Positions 12,065 through 20,061 of a stretch of 20,061 nt of DNA are shown here, one piece after another; position 1 is the first letter of the stretch, and the number at the start of each line of letters is the position of its first letter. Source of the DNA: a virus; IMG/VR virus record IMGVR_UViG_3300001533_000144, positions 18,026-38,086 of that record. The stretch is one strand, 5' to 3'. The position numbers and the translations under genes were made by a program. Below the pieces are notes generated by a model, which saw only the letters and a list, made by a program, of their open reading frames with translations, was not told the origin of the DNA and searched no databases.

Positions 12065-12901
12065 ATGAGTCGTTATATTAGTGATCTCGCAGTTGCTGAA
12101 TACGACCGGGACGTGAAACAGGAGTATTCCCAGAACGCACAGCTGCGACAGACTGTTAAAGTTAAAACCGGGATCGAAGGTTCTACCGTTCGTTTCCAGA
12201 AATCCGCTCAGGGCACTGCCACCAAGAAAGTACCCCAGGCTGACGTTTCCCCGATGAACATTGATTACAGCTACGTGACTGCCACCATGGAAGACTGGAA
12301 CGCTCCGGAATATACGGACATCTTCGACGCTCCCAAGGTGAACTTTGACGAGAGAGCAGAGCTGGTTTCTCTGTCCGCTAAAGCTGTTGCACGGCGTGAA
12401 GACCAGATCATCATTGATGCCCTGGAAGCTGGCGCTACCACGCTTACCGTTGCCAAGACCATTGGCACCACCGCCGGTATGAACACTGCCAAGTTCCGCG
12501 ATGCCAAACGGCAGCTGGATTACTACAATGTTCCTGGTGATGGCCGTACCTTCCTGATGTCTTCCGAAGCTCTGTATGACATGCTTGGTGATGACGATGC
12601 TGATACCTTCGACAAGAACGCTGTGAAAGCTCTTGTACAGGGTGAGCTGTCTACCTGGCTTGGTTTCAAGATCATGACCGTTGGTTACATGGCTGAAGGC
12701 GGCCTGCCGAAAGCTACCAATGACCGGTCTGCCTTTGCTTATCACAAGGGTTCCCTGGGTTATGGTATTGGTCTGGACATGAGAACCGAAATCAACTACG
12801 TTCCGCAGAAGACTTCTTGGCTGGTCAATACGATCTTCTCCGCTGGCGCCATTGCTATTGACGCTTACGGTATGGTCACGATTACCCACGAAGAAGCATA
12901 G
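12065..12901 (+). CDS. Major capsid protein, HK97-fold type (278 aa)
   Basis: This protein forms the icosahedral head shell. The sequence has the features of short podovirus capsid proteins: a helical, charged N-terminus (SRYISDLAVAEYDRDVKQEY), an extended arm, and a long helix after FDERAELVSLSAKAVARREDQ. The C-terminal part has Gly-rich strands (GYGIGLDMRTEINYV) and ends with WLVNTIFSAGAIAIDAYGMV, a typical capsid ending. It is shorter than T7 gp10A (345 aa). Codon use is strongly biased to the common C-ending codons, as expected for a very highly expressed gene. The strong AAGGAG and AT-rich leader support this. Confidence 0.92.
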   Translation: MSRYISDLAVAEYDRDVKQEYSQNAQLRQTVKVKTGIEGSTVRFQKSAQGTATKKVPQADVSPMNIDYSYVTATMEDWNAPEYTDIFDAPKVNFDERAELVSLSAKAVARREDQIIIDALEAGATTLTVAKTIGTTAGMNTAKFRDAKRQLDYYNVPGDGRTFLMSSEALYDMLGDDDADTFDKNAVKALVQGELSTWLGFKIMTVGYMAEGGLPKATNDRSAFAYHKGSLGYGIGLDMRTEINYVPQKTSWLVNTIFSAGAIAIDAYGMVTITHEEA

Positions 12902-12980
12902 TATTTCATTGGTTGAATTAACAGTACAAGATACTAACTACCATTAATCATGCACAATTAATTACACAAGGAGAGAAAAA

Positions 12981-13196
12981 ATGAAACATTTAGTTGAAAG
13001 AAATTGCGATCATATGAAGACCAAGTTTTTCTGGTATGTAACATGTAATTGCTGTGGTAATAAAACATGGCGATACATTACAGCGGATTTCCTTTCTGGG
13101 ACATACAAAGGTCAATCTGCTATTATCTGTAGAAAGTGTTCAGAGAAATATCGCCTCTTTCGCAGGGGCGCCCAGGCAGAAGTCGAGATTAATTAA
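12981..13196 (+). CDS. Zinc-ribbon protein inserted after the capsid gene (71 aa)
   Basis: The ATG at 12981 has AAGGAG at 12969-12974. Two Cys pairs are visible, Cys22/Cys25 (CNCC) and Cys50/Cys53 (CRKC), with an aromatic and basic segment between them. This is a classic zinc-ribbon layout for binding nucleic acid or protein. The gene is richer in A/T and less codon-biased than the capsid gene before it and the decoration-type gene after it. This suggests a later insertion (a 'moron'-like gene) into the head module. No family can be named. Confidence 0.78.
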   Translation: MKHLVERNCDHMKTKFFWYVTCNCCGNKTWRYITADFLSGTYKGQSAIICRKCSEKYRLFRRGAQAEVEIN

Positions 13197-13216
13197 TTTA
13201 TATAGGAGTTTTAAAC

Positions 13217-13474
13217 ATGGCTTACACCGCTAAAAACCTTAACAACATCGCCGGGTCCATTGGACGCGCTAACGTATGGGTCTACACTGACGCTGATGTT
13301 GATCCCTCTGACATGGATGCTGACGACTACTTCGCTGGCGCCAATGATTACGGAATGAAGGTCGGTGACCTGATCTTCCTGTCTGGTGCTTCCGGAGAAT
13401 GTATCCTTGGTTGCGTAACTGAAATCACGGCTACCGCTTCTACCATTTCAGCCCTGACGGCTGTTGGATCTTAA
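13217..13474 (+). CDS. Putative head decoration or fibre-type structural protein (85 aa)
   Basis: The ATG at 13217 has AGGAG at 13204-13208. The sequence starts MAYTAKNLNNIAGSIGRANV and continues with a WVYTDAD segment, an acidic DDYFAGAN turn, MKVGDLIFLSG and a Thr/Ala/Ser-rich end. The pattern of a W-x-Y-T strand, a YF turn and a VGDLI strand is seen in many small phage proteins encoded directly after the capsid gene, thought to be head decoration or fibre bases. Codon use is as strong as that of the capsid gene, fitting an abundant virion protein. Terminator T2 follows at once. Confidence 0.75.
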   Translation: MAYTAKNLNNIAGSIGRANVWVYTDADVDPSDMDADDYFAGANDYGMKVGDLIFLSGASGECILGCVTEITATASTISALTAVGS

Positions 13475-13484
13475 CATTTAATAT

Positions 13485-13529
13485 ACCCCCTGCATCCTGG
13501 TTCGATCCGGGGTGCAGGGGGTTTTTTTT
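13485..13529 (+). terminator. Intrinsic terminator T2 after the head genes
   Basis: CCCCCTGCATCC (13486-13497) pairs with the G-rich arm ending at 13521 to give about 12 pairs with one G-U pair, followed by eight T residues (13522-13529). It lies between the decoration-type gene and tail tubular A, the same place as the T7 terminator after gene 10. It would leave head genes more abundant than tail genes. Confidence 0.92.
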
Positions 13530-13544
13530 CTAAGGAGGCTTACC

Positions 13545-14201
13545 ATGGCCCTAACTGACGTACAGATTTGTGCCAACGCTTTGGTCCGGTTGGGCGCCCA
13601 GCCTATCCAGAGCTTCTCTGACGGCACAGACATCGCAACCTTTTGTAATACCATTTATGATTCGAAGAAGAAATACATCTTAAGTTCATACCCCTGGCTG
13701 TTCTCAATGAAGTTTGCACAGCTATCCAGGGACACCGCTAGACCAGCAGCACAGTGGAAATACCAGTACACTCTCCCGGCAGACCGGGTTAAGTCTGGCA
13801 TGCCTGCAGTGTACACATCTTCCGATGAATACGCCCCGCCTATCAAGGCATGGACGATTGTCGGGAACAAGCTCATGGCACATGAGAAAGAGATCTGGGT
13901 CAAGTACCAGTACAATGTGGACGAATCCCTTTGGCCTGAGTATTTCACAGAACTGATGATCAATGTCATGAAAGCAGAACTGGCACAGCTTGTCACAGAC
14001 AACACACAGCTGTATCAGGAAATTAAATTGGAAGTATACGGAACTCCCACTGAGGGTGGATTTGGTGGATTGGTGAACATCGCCCGATCACTCGACAGCA
14101 GGGATGCACCGACTACATATATCAACGACTTCACGCTTGTTAATGCCAGGTTCGGTGGCTCACGCATGAGCGATTTTGGCATAAACTATAACGTGGTTTA
14201 G
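13545..14201 (+). CDS. Tail tubular protein A, gp11-like (218 aa)
   Basis: This protein forms the upper ring of the short tail, attached to the portal. The sequence begins MALTDVQICANALVRLGAQP and has the conserved block SSYPWLFSMKFAQLSRD plus QWKYQYTLPADRV, both typical of the T7 gp11 family. Length is near T7 gp11 (196 aa). I chose the ATG at 13545 because it has AAGGAGG at 13532-13538. An upstream GTG at 13512 in the same frame lies inside terminator T2 and has no ribosome binding site. Tail tubular B follows eight bases later. Confidence 0.92.
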   Translation: MALTDVQICANALVRLGAQPIQSFSDGTDIATFCNTIYDSKKKYILSSYPWLFSMKFAQLSRDTARPAAQWKYQYTLPADRVKSGMPAVYTSSDEYAPPIKAWTIVGNKLMAHEKEIWVKYQYNVDESLWPEYFTELMINVMKAELAQLVTDNTQLYQEIKLEVYGTPTEGGFGGLVNIARSLDSRDAPTTYINDFTLVNARFGGSRMSDFGINYNVV

Positions 14202-14209
14202 GAGGCAAT

Positions 14210-16219
14210 ATGGCAGTAGTCAACCTGATTCAGAACAGCTTCACGGCTGGTGAACTGGATCCGAAACTTCGTGCCCGTAATGACCTGGCTACTTTCTACA
14301 CGGGCGCATCTAAACTCAGGAATGTACTTCCCATCCCACAGGGTGCGGTGAAGCGCAGGCCTGGGCTTGAGTACCTCAGCCAGCTATCCTCATCTGACGT
14401 AAAGATGATTGAGTTCTTGTACGATGACCTAAACAGATACATCCTGGTCTTTGAACCGCTGCTTACAACGGTATATAAGGATGGGGTGGAGATAGATACT
14501 GTAGTTACATCCATCACCGCGTCACAGTTGGCAGACCTGACATTTGCACAGAGTAACGACTATCTCCTGGTCTTCCATGAGGAGTTCAGTCCTATCTATA
14601 TCCTGCGGGAATCAGACACTACATGGTCAACTGGGACCTGGACAATCAATAACACACCAACCCATAACTTCTCAACCACAGCTACAACAACCTCCCTCTC
14701 AATCCAGAGAGCTGGTGGGGGCGATATTGACTTCTCCGAATGGGTAGATGGTTCTACATTTGTTGGCCGTGCCGTGGCTGGTGCTAACTATTTTGCTGCT
14801 GGTGATGTCGGTAAGTACATACGTGGTCCGCTTGGTGGATACGCTGAGATAACTGCGTTTACAAGTCAGCTTATAGTAGATATAACCATATACGCCCCAT
14901 TCACAAATGAGCTTTCTGGTGGTGCTACAACTATGAGAGCTGGTGAGTGGCAGCTGGAAGAGGCGGTGTTTAGCTCTACCTATGGATACCCGAGGTGTGG
15001 GACGTTCCATCAGGGGAGACTCTGGCTGGCTTCTACCCCCTACCTGCCGGATGCGGTGTGGGCATCGAAGACTAATGATGAAGAGGACTTCGGTAACTGG
15101 GTCCCTAGCTTTGCAGACAATGGGATATTTCTAAGGGTCAGAGATTCACGCGCAGGGTTCAATGAGATGATCCCTGGGAGGCATTTAACGCTCCTGAGTA
15201 CGGAGGGTAGCCACTTCGTTGAAACGCCGTCTAACGAGCCTATAACCCCCACAAACGTGAGCGTAAAACCACTCACAGCAGGCGTTGGGGCAAAGGCTGG
15301 TATCAGACCATTCATAATCTCTGATTCGACCGTTTTCCTAAGGAATAGTGGAAAGTCTGTAATTGAAGCTACTTACAGCTTTGCAGATGGTAGGTATCTG
15401 ACAAAAGACCTTAACCTATTGGCTTCTCACGTCCTTAATACACCTGTAGATATGACCTACCGTAGACAGAACAACACGGATGAGTCTGACTATCTGATTA
15501 TTATTAATAATGATGGTACAGCCTCAGTCCTCTGTACACTAAGGGAGCAGCAAGTTACCGCATGGTCTATCATCGAGACTGAAGGAGACTTTAAGAAGGT
15601 GGTCACGGATGGTGATAACATCTACTTTGTGGTACAGCGGACTATCGATGGCGTAGTCAGCTACATGCTAGAGATGTTCAATGATGACCTGATGCTGGAC
15701 TGTGCCCGTATAGATCAGGGACCATCTCCTAAGACTTCAATATCAGGGATGAGCCACCTCATAGGTGAAACTGTGAAGATCATAACAGACAATACAATCC
15801 GGGCAGATCAGGTGGTGACAGGTGATACAGTTAACTTTGCCGCTGGTGAGTCTGGATTAGACGTACAGGCTGGTTTAAACTTCCCAGAAGTAGACTCAGC
15901 GACAGGCTCTCAGGTCTTTATTGAGAGTATGCCTATTGATATCGAGTTAGGCGGAGGGTCGACCACAGTAGGAAAGAAGAAACGTATATCGGAAGTCACA
16001 GCAATGTTGTATGAGACTTCCCATCTTGTAATTAATTCAAACAGCGTGGCAATCAGGAGAATAGGAGTAGATACCTTAGACACCGGAGTTCCTAAGAGAA
16101 CTGAGAACTTGCAGGTTAAAGGGATACTTGGATGGAACGATGAAATCCAGATATCAGTGGGGCAGACACTCCCACTACCTCTAACGCTCCTCGGTATGTC
16201 ATATAAAGTGAGGGCGTAA
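14210..16219 (+). CDS. Tail tubular protein B, gp12-like nozzle (669 aa)
   Basis: This protein forms the tail nozzle. The N-terminus carries the family signature, NSFTAGELDPKLRARNDLA, followed by GASKLRNVLPIPQGAVKRRP. The rest is beta-rich, consistent with the propeller-like T7 gp12, and somewhat shorter (T7 gp12 is 794 aa). Later segments such as GYPRCGTFHQGRLWLASTP and ISEVTAMLYETSHL also fit this family. The start has AGGAGG at 14201-14206. The stop shares one base with the next start (TAATG). Confidence 0.94.
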   Translation: MAVVNLIQNSFTAGELDPKLRARNDLATFYTGASKLRNVLPIPQGAVKRRPGLEYLSQLSSSDVKMIEFLYDDLNRYILVFEPLLTTVYKDGVEIDTVVTSITASQLADLTFAQSNDYLLVFHEEFSPIYILRESDTTWSTGTWTINNTPTHNFSTTATTTSLSIQRAGGGDIDFSEWVDGSTFVGRAVAGANYFAAGDVGKYIRGPLGGYAEITAFTSQLIVDITIYAPFTNELSGGATTMRAGEWQLEEAVFSSTYGYPRCGTFHQGRLWLASTPYLPDAVWASKTNDEEDFGNWVPSFADNGIFLRVRDSRAGFNEMIPGRHLTLLSTEGSHFVETPSNEPITPTNVSVKPLTAGVGAKAGIRPFIISDSTVFLRNSGKSVIEATYSFADGRYLTKDLNLLASHVLNTPVDMTYRRQNNTDESDYLIIINNDGTASVLCTLREQQVTAWSIIETEGDFKKVVTDGDNIYFVVQRTIDGVVSYMLEMFNDDLMLDCARIDQGPSPKTSISGMSHLIGETVKIITDNTIRADQVVTGDTVNFAAGESGLDVQAGLNFPEVDSATGSQVFIESMPIDIELGGGSTTVGKKKRISEVTAMLYETSHLVINSNSVAIRRIGVDTLDTGVPKRTENLQVKGILGWNDEIQISVGQTLPLPLTLLGMSYKVRA

Positions 16220-16686
16220 TGGGCGCATTAGTTGCAGCTATCCCAGCATTGGCTGGTAGTGCAGGAACTGCCCTGACGGCTGTATCCGCAGCGACCACCG
16301 TAGTTGGCGGTCTAGCGAGTATGGCTCAGGGATCACGACAGGCAGAGATGGCAGAAATACAGAGCAGACAGCTAGAGCTACAGGGACGTATGGATGCAAT
16401 CAGAACCAACACGGAACTGATCCGTACACTGTCTCGTAATAATGTAGCAGCTGCAACCGGCGGTCTTCAAACTGCTGGATCTGTTGATTATGCTAAGAGA
16501 GAATCAATGGCCAATGCAGCAGAACAGCTTAGCATTGACCGTATGAATGTGAAGACACAGCAAGCCAGTGTAGAGGCAGCCGGTAAGGCAGCCAAAACAG
16601 GCGGTCTATTTGATGCTGTTGGCTCAGCTGTAACAGCTGGTGATATGATAGGCGGGGCACTCCGCAGGAAGAAAGAAACTCAATAG
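16219..16686 (+). CDS. Internal virion protein, gp14-like (154 aa)
   Basis: The start overlaps the tail tubular B stop by one base. Residues about 3-38 are a long hydrophobic Ala/Gly/Val segment (ALVAAIPALAGSAGTALTAV) that could insert into a membrane. A charged helix (EMAEIQSRQLELQGRMDAI) and a Gly/Ala-rich end follow. T7 gp14 (196 aa) forms the outer-membrane part of the ejection channel. Order after the tail nozzle gene, size and composition support the same role. Sequence identity to T7 cannot be judged by eye. Confidence 0.8.
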   Translation: MGALVAAIPALAGSAGTALTAVSAATTVVGGLASMAQGSRQAEMAEIQSRQLELQGRMDAIRTNTELIRTLSRNNVAAATGGLQTAGSVDYAKRESMANAAEQLSIDRMNVKTQQASVEAAGKAAKTGGLFDAVGSAVTAGDMIGGALRRKKETQ

Positions 16687-16694
16687 GGGGATAT

Positions 16695-18338
16695 ATGGCA
16701 CAGACAATCTTTGACGCTCAGCGTCCGAGGATCTCAATATCTGGTAGCCAGCCTTCTGCAGACCCGACACGGCTATTGAACACGGTATCTCGTTCTTTAG
16801 CCATGGCGGGGGACGAACAGTTCAAGCGTTGGCAGGAGGGTGTTGTCAAGACTGCACAGCAGGAGGGTGAACTGGCAGGAGCGCAACTGGCGCCGGAATA
16901 TAGAAGTGGTGATACTCTCTCTGCTAATGCTTTCAATGATGCGGCAAAGAGAAGCTATCTCACCAGGTTGGAAACAGAATCATCAACTAAAATGCAAGCC
17001 CTGAGGGAGACCTATAAAAATGATCCTGAGGGGTATCAGAAAGCATCTAAGCAGTATATAGACGGGGTAGTATCAGGACTGAGAGAGTCCAGCCAGACAG
17101 CAGCAGCAGCCGAATTCATGGGCGCACGTCTGCAGATGGCACAGCAGTCTGACGGCTATATGGTCAGTAAGCAGTACATGGCTCAACAGGCCGAGGCAAT
17201 TCAGGTGGAAACTGAAGATCTTATTCACACCTTGAATACTAACGCCTACCGGGAAGCTGGTGGGATGTTCTCTAAAGATCCGAATGTACAGGCTATGGCA
17301 ATCGAGAAGTTCTCCGTATCAAAGCAAGCCTTAGAGAACGCTCTTCATACCACCTTACCTGATGGTACACCGGTATATAGTCCTAAGGCTGTACAGAACC
17401 ATATGAATGCTTTCCATGAGAAGTTCTACACACGGTCAGTTCAGGATTATGTGTCTCAGAATGATGTCACTGATGAGGAGATAGACCAGATCGTTAATGG
17501 GACCTTCGCTGTTAATATCGAAGGTGTAGGGAGCATCAACCTTTTAGATGAACTAGGGGCTGATAAATATGACAGGGAAGTCAAAGAGTTCACGTTCCGG
17601 AAGATACACGAACAGAACGCCGCGCAACAGAAAGCAGAGACACTTGCCGATAAGGCGTCCAAGGAAATGCAGAAGGTGAACGGAGTAACCTTGATAGGCG
17701 AGTTACTCGCTGGTTCTCCTGTAACCCTGGATGGTGTTTATGAGAAACTGAATGCCGGCCTTATCTCTTCTGGCGATGCTATGGCAGCGGTGAAGATCAT
17801 CACAGATCCTAACGCAGGGCAGGATGACTCTGATATTGTGGCAGACCTTAAGGTGAAGCTCGCCCTCGGTCAGGATGTTAGTGCGGATATACGAAAGATG
17901 GCACCGTACATGACCGGTAGGACATACACAAACCTTATGGAAGATGCAGCAAAGGTACAGGCAGGTCGTATCGATGAAGCAGAAAACTGGTTGGTGAAGC
18001 AGGTATTGAAGCCTGATGAATTTGGATTCCCGAATCCTGACAGCCAGAAGCAGGCAGCGGACATCCAGACTTCGTACAGACAGATGATAGAAGACGGCAT
18101 GGACCCGCAGGTAGCATACGAGAAGGCACAGACTTTGGTAGACACGCTACGCTCTAATCAGCAAGCGTCTGCCTCACGTATCCCTCGATACTCAGTACCT
18201 GATGGTAGTGGTGGATTCGACATAGTGGCCACCTTTGAAGAAACAGAGAAAGCCTTTAAGGAAGGCAGAATATCATACGATGAAATGATGGCAGAGGGAG
18301 CTAAACTCAAAGAGTTTCAATCCTCCCTGGCCCAATAG
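16695..18338 (+). CDS. Internal virion (ejection) protein, gp15-like (547 aa)
   Basis: This is probably the second internal core protein, which helps build the periplasmic ejection channel. The sequence is mostly helical, Gln/Ala-rich and without membrane segments, with stretches such as AMAGDEQFKRWQEGVVKTAQ and AAAEFMGARLQMAQQSDGYM. T7 gp15 is longer (747 aa). The ATG at 16695 follows AGGGGG at 16685-16690. The order gp14-like, gp15-like, gp16-like is that of T7. The call rests on order and general composition. Confidence 0.78.
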   Translation: MAQTIFDAQRPRISISGSQPSADPTRLLNTVSRSLAMAGDEQFKRWQEGVVKTAQQEGELAGAQLAPEYRSGDTLSANAFNDAAKRSYLTRLETESSTKMQALRETYKNDPEGYQKASKQYIDGVVSGLRESSQTAAAAEFMGARLQMAQQSDGYMVSKQYMAQQAEAIQVETEDLIHTLNTNAYREAGGMFSKDPNVQAMAIEKFSVSKQALENALHTTLPDGTPVYSPKAVQNHMNAFHEKFYTRSVQDYVSQNDVTDEEIDQIVNGTFAVNIEGVGSINLLDELGADKYDREVKEFTFRKIHEQNAAQQKAETLADKASKEMQKVNGVTLIGELLAGSPVTLDGVYEKLNAGLISSGDAMAAVKIITDPNAGQDDSDIVADLKVKLALGQDVSADIRKMAPYMTGRTYTNLMEDAAKVQAGRIDEAENWLVKQVLKPDEFGFPNPDSQKQAADIQTSYRQMIEDGMDPQVAYEKAQTLVDTLRSNQQASASRIPRYSVPDGSGGFDIVATFEETEKAFKEGRISYDEMMAEGAKLKEFQSSLAQ

Positions 18339-18348
18339 GAGATAATAT

Positions 18349-20061
18349 ATGGAAGGTTTCAGCAACGGAGATCGGAAGTCGTTTCTCGAACTCGGGAAGG
18401 ATTACGAGGGAGGGAGCGATTCCTATCTGCAGGCAATCAGACAGGCGGAGATCGATAGACTTCGCAAGGAAATACTTGGTGGTCAGGGCAAGCCTCTGGC
18501 TCCTGAGGCCCCTAAGGAAGTAACCGAAGAACAGCCCACAGAACAGATGAAACCTGAGGAAACGACACCCGAGAAAGAAGAAGACGGGGGTATCCTCGGG
18601 GCTGTGGGCGACTTCTTCAAAGAGCTGCCGTCTCAAGTAGCAGGCGGGGCTTTGGATGCAATCAACGCCACACTTCAGACAGCTAAGGACATGGGCGAGG
18701 GTATCGGAATCCCAGACTATGCCCTTCAGCTGTTTGATGCAGAAGGTAACTTGGACATCGGCCTGCTCACCCCTCAGGAGATTGAGGAAGCGGGTGGACG
18801 TAGGGCACAGCTCGCACCGGACATTGAAGAGGCTGACACAGCTGGTGGCGGGTTTGCTCGGGCAATCTCCCAGTTCGCTGTGGGCTTCATCCCTGTGTCA
18901 AAGGGGCTGCAAGCTGCTGGCATGGCTGGCGGTGCTGCTCGTGGTATGGTGGCTGGTGGCGTGGCGGATGCTGTGTCAATGGATCCCCACCAGGCCCGCT
19001 TGGCTACACTGTTGAACGAAGTACCAGTCCTACAGGAGATCGTACCTGATTACCTGGCTGACAATAATCCTGAAAATGAATCTGCCTGGGAAGGGCGGAT
19101 TAAGAATACATTGGAAGGTCTCGCCCTTGGTGGTGCATCCGAAGCCTTGATTAAAGGCACAACCCGGATGATCAAGGCATACAAGACCATGAGTAAAGCA
19201 CCTGAGGCGGCTAAGACAGCATCCCAGGTGATCAATGAAGATGTGATAGGGGATGTGGCTGATGACGCTGCCGATGCAATGCGGACAGAGAAAGTCGTCG
19301 ACCTTGGCCCTGAGGAGATACTATATAAGGATGGGGACAAGACCTACCTCAACCATGCCAGGATTAACTCTGCCGATGATGTCAAGAAGGTTATGCAGAA
19401 CATGGCCGATGAAGTAGACATGACAGGTAGAATGAGTCTGGATGACATGGCTCAAGCGTCTAAGGAAGAGTACAAAGCTGTATCTGACTTACTTGGGCGT
19501 GAGGTGGACAGACCGTTCACTGCCTCCGAAGCTGTAGCAGCTCGTAACATCATGACAAGCTCAGCCGAAGAGTTGACCAAACTGGCAAAGATCGCAGTGG
19601 ATCCGCTGGCCTCACCGGAAGATATGTTTAAGTTCCGGAGAGCTACTGAGGTTCACAAGAGTATCCAGGAAGTTGTGCTGGCTGGTCGGCGTGCTACTGC
19701 TCGGTCCCTGAAGTCTTGGGATATTAGTTCGGCCTCGTCTAAGATGAGAACCAAACAGATCTCAGAGTTGATGGAATCCAAGGGCGGTGACGTCAAGAGG
19801 CTGGCGAAGATGATCAATGATGTAGCAGAGAACGGCGGTAACGTAAGCAAGGCAGTGGGTGACAGCCTGACGAAGAAGTGGTCTGACTCATACTATCAGG
19901 TATGGATCAATGGGCTACTGTCTTCTCCGTCTACCCATCTTGCCAACATTACGTCCAACGCTGCTACCTCAATGCTGGCTATTCCTGAGCGCTACCTTAC
20001 TGCTGGCTTCGATGCTATGCGGGGTGCTGGTGGGGAATCCTTTGTTCAGGCTAATGCCAGA
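18349..20061 (+). CDS. Large internal virion (ejection) protein, gp16-like, partial
   Basis: The ATG at 18349 has AGGAGA upstream (18337-18342), and the frame is open for 571 codons to the window edge, so the C-terminus is missing. The first 75 residues are charged and disordered (Pro/Glu/Lys-rich). A Gly/Ala-rich region at about 165-205 (AISQFAVGFIPVSKGLQAAG) could be membrane-active. Residues about 535-550 carry WINGLLSSPSTHLANITSNA, a segment I associate with very large phage virion proteins. T7 gp16 (1318 aa) has an N-terminal transglycosylase; none is evident in the visible part here. Confidence 0.82.
   Translation, partial: MEGFSNGDRKSFLELGKDYEGGSDSYLQAIRQAEIDRLRKEILGGQGKPLAPEAPKEVTEEQPTEQMKPEETTPEKEEDGGILGAVGDFFKELPSQVAGGALDAINATLQTAKDMGEGIGIPDYALQLFDAEGNLDIGLLTPQEIEEAGGRRAQLAPDIEEADTAGGGFARAISQFAVGFIPVSKGLQAAGMAGGAARGMVAGGVADAVSMDPHQARLATLLNEVPVLQEIVPDYLADNNPENESAWEGRIKNTLEGLALGGASEALIKGTTRMIKAYKTMSKAPEAAKTASQVINEDVIGDVADDAADAMRTEKVVDLGPEEILYKDGDKTYLNHARINSADDVKKVMQNMADEVDMTGRMSLDDMAQASKEEYKAVSDLLGREVDRPFTASEAVAARNIMTSSAEELTKLAKIAVDPLASPEDMFKFRRATEVHKSIQEVVLAGRRATARSLKSWDISSASSKMRTKQISELMESKGGDVKRLAKMINDVAENGGNVSKAVGDSLTKKWSDSYYQVWINGLLSSPSTHLANITSNAATSMLAIPERYLTAGFDAMRGAGGESFVQANAR

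Noticed and set aside
12026-12889. Long (287-codon) reading frame on the minus strand opposite the capsid gene
   Set aside because: It mirrors the strongly biased codon use of the capsid gene. The product has no recognisable features, and the plus-strand gene is certain.
13498-13512. tRNA T-arm-like sequence (GGTTCGATCC) in the loop of terminator T2
   Set aside because: No acceptor, D or anticodon arms are present. The surrounding bases form a clean terminator hairpin followed by eight T residues.
13953-13995. A third hammerhead-like pattern (CTGATGA followed by GAAA) inside tail tubular A
   Set aside because: The bases flanking the core cannot form stem II (U opposite U at the first pair), stem I is absent, and the region is coding.
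1-20061. Integrase, attachment site, insertion sequence, CRISPR array or tRNA gene
   Set aside because: Both strands were looked over by eye and no recombinase motifs, terminal inverted repeats, regularly spaced repeats or cloverleaf sequences were seen.

Overview
The window is about 20 kb of a tailed, podovirus-type (T7-like) phage genome. The evidence is a single-subunit T7-type RNA polymerase, a terminase pair, portal, scaffold, HK97-type capsid protein, tail tubular proteins A and B, and a run of internal virion proteins. Every gene is on the + strand, packed tightly and usually preceded by an AAGGAG-type ribosome binding site. The two clear promoters are near-consensus sigma70 promoters, which suggests a Gram-negative host, but the host cannot be named from sequence alone. 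No integrase, tRNA, insertion sequence or CRISPR array is visible.

Layout. 1-265: AT-rich upstream element, sigma70 promoter, leader and a type II hammerhead ribozyme ending at the first ribosome binding site. 266-1388: seven tiny early genes (41-63 aa), including one zinc ribbon and two probable membrane or membrane-associated peptides. 1390-3648: a nearly full-length Lon protease. 3649-3889: a second sigma70 promoter, leader and hammerhead ribozyme. 3890-6193: phage RNA polymerase, closed by a strong intrinsic terminator at 6220-6254. 6303-10858: small terminase, a small unknown, large terminase, two small genes and portal. 10812-13474: Bbp19-like protein, scaffold, a 145-base leader, major capsid protein, a zinc ribbon and a putative decoration protein, closed by a second terminator at 13485-13529. 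13545 to the end: tail tubular A and B, then three internal virion (ejection) proteins, the last cut by the window edge.

How it works together. Host polymerase would read two early transcripts, one for the small proteins plus Lon and one for the phage RNA polymerase. Each transcript carries a self-cleaving hammerhead ribozyme just upstream of its first ribosome binding site. Both ribozymes have the complete catalytic core, and their stems I and III differ in sequence while keeping pairing. In this permuted (type II) arrangement, cleavage would leave a leader RNA of about 146 nt ending in a hairpin, and an mRNA that begins with a hairpin and a 5'-hydroxyl. This is a plausible ribozyme counterpart of the RNase III processing that gives T7 mRNAs their 5' hairpins. 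The phage polymerase would then transcribe the structural genes. The ribozyme pair, the phage Lon with a possible internal start, and a possibly structured leader before the capsid gene are the main points of interest.
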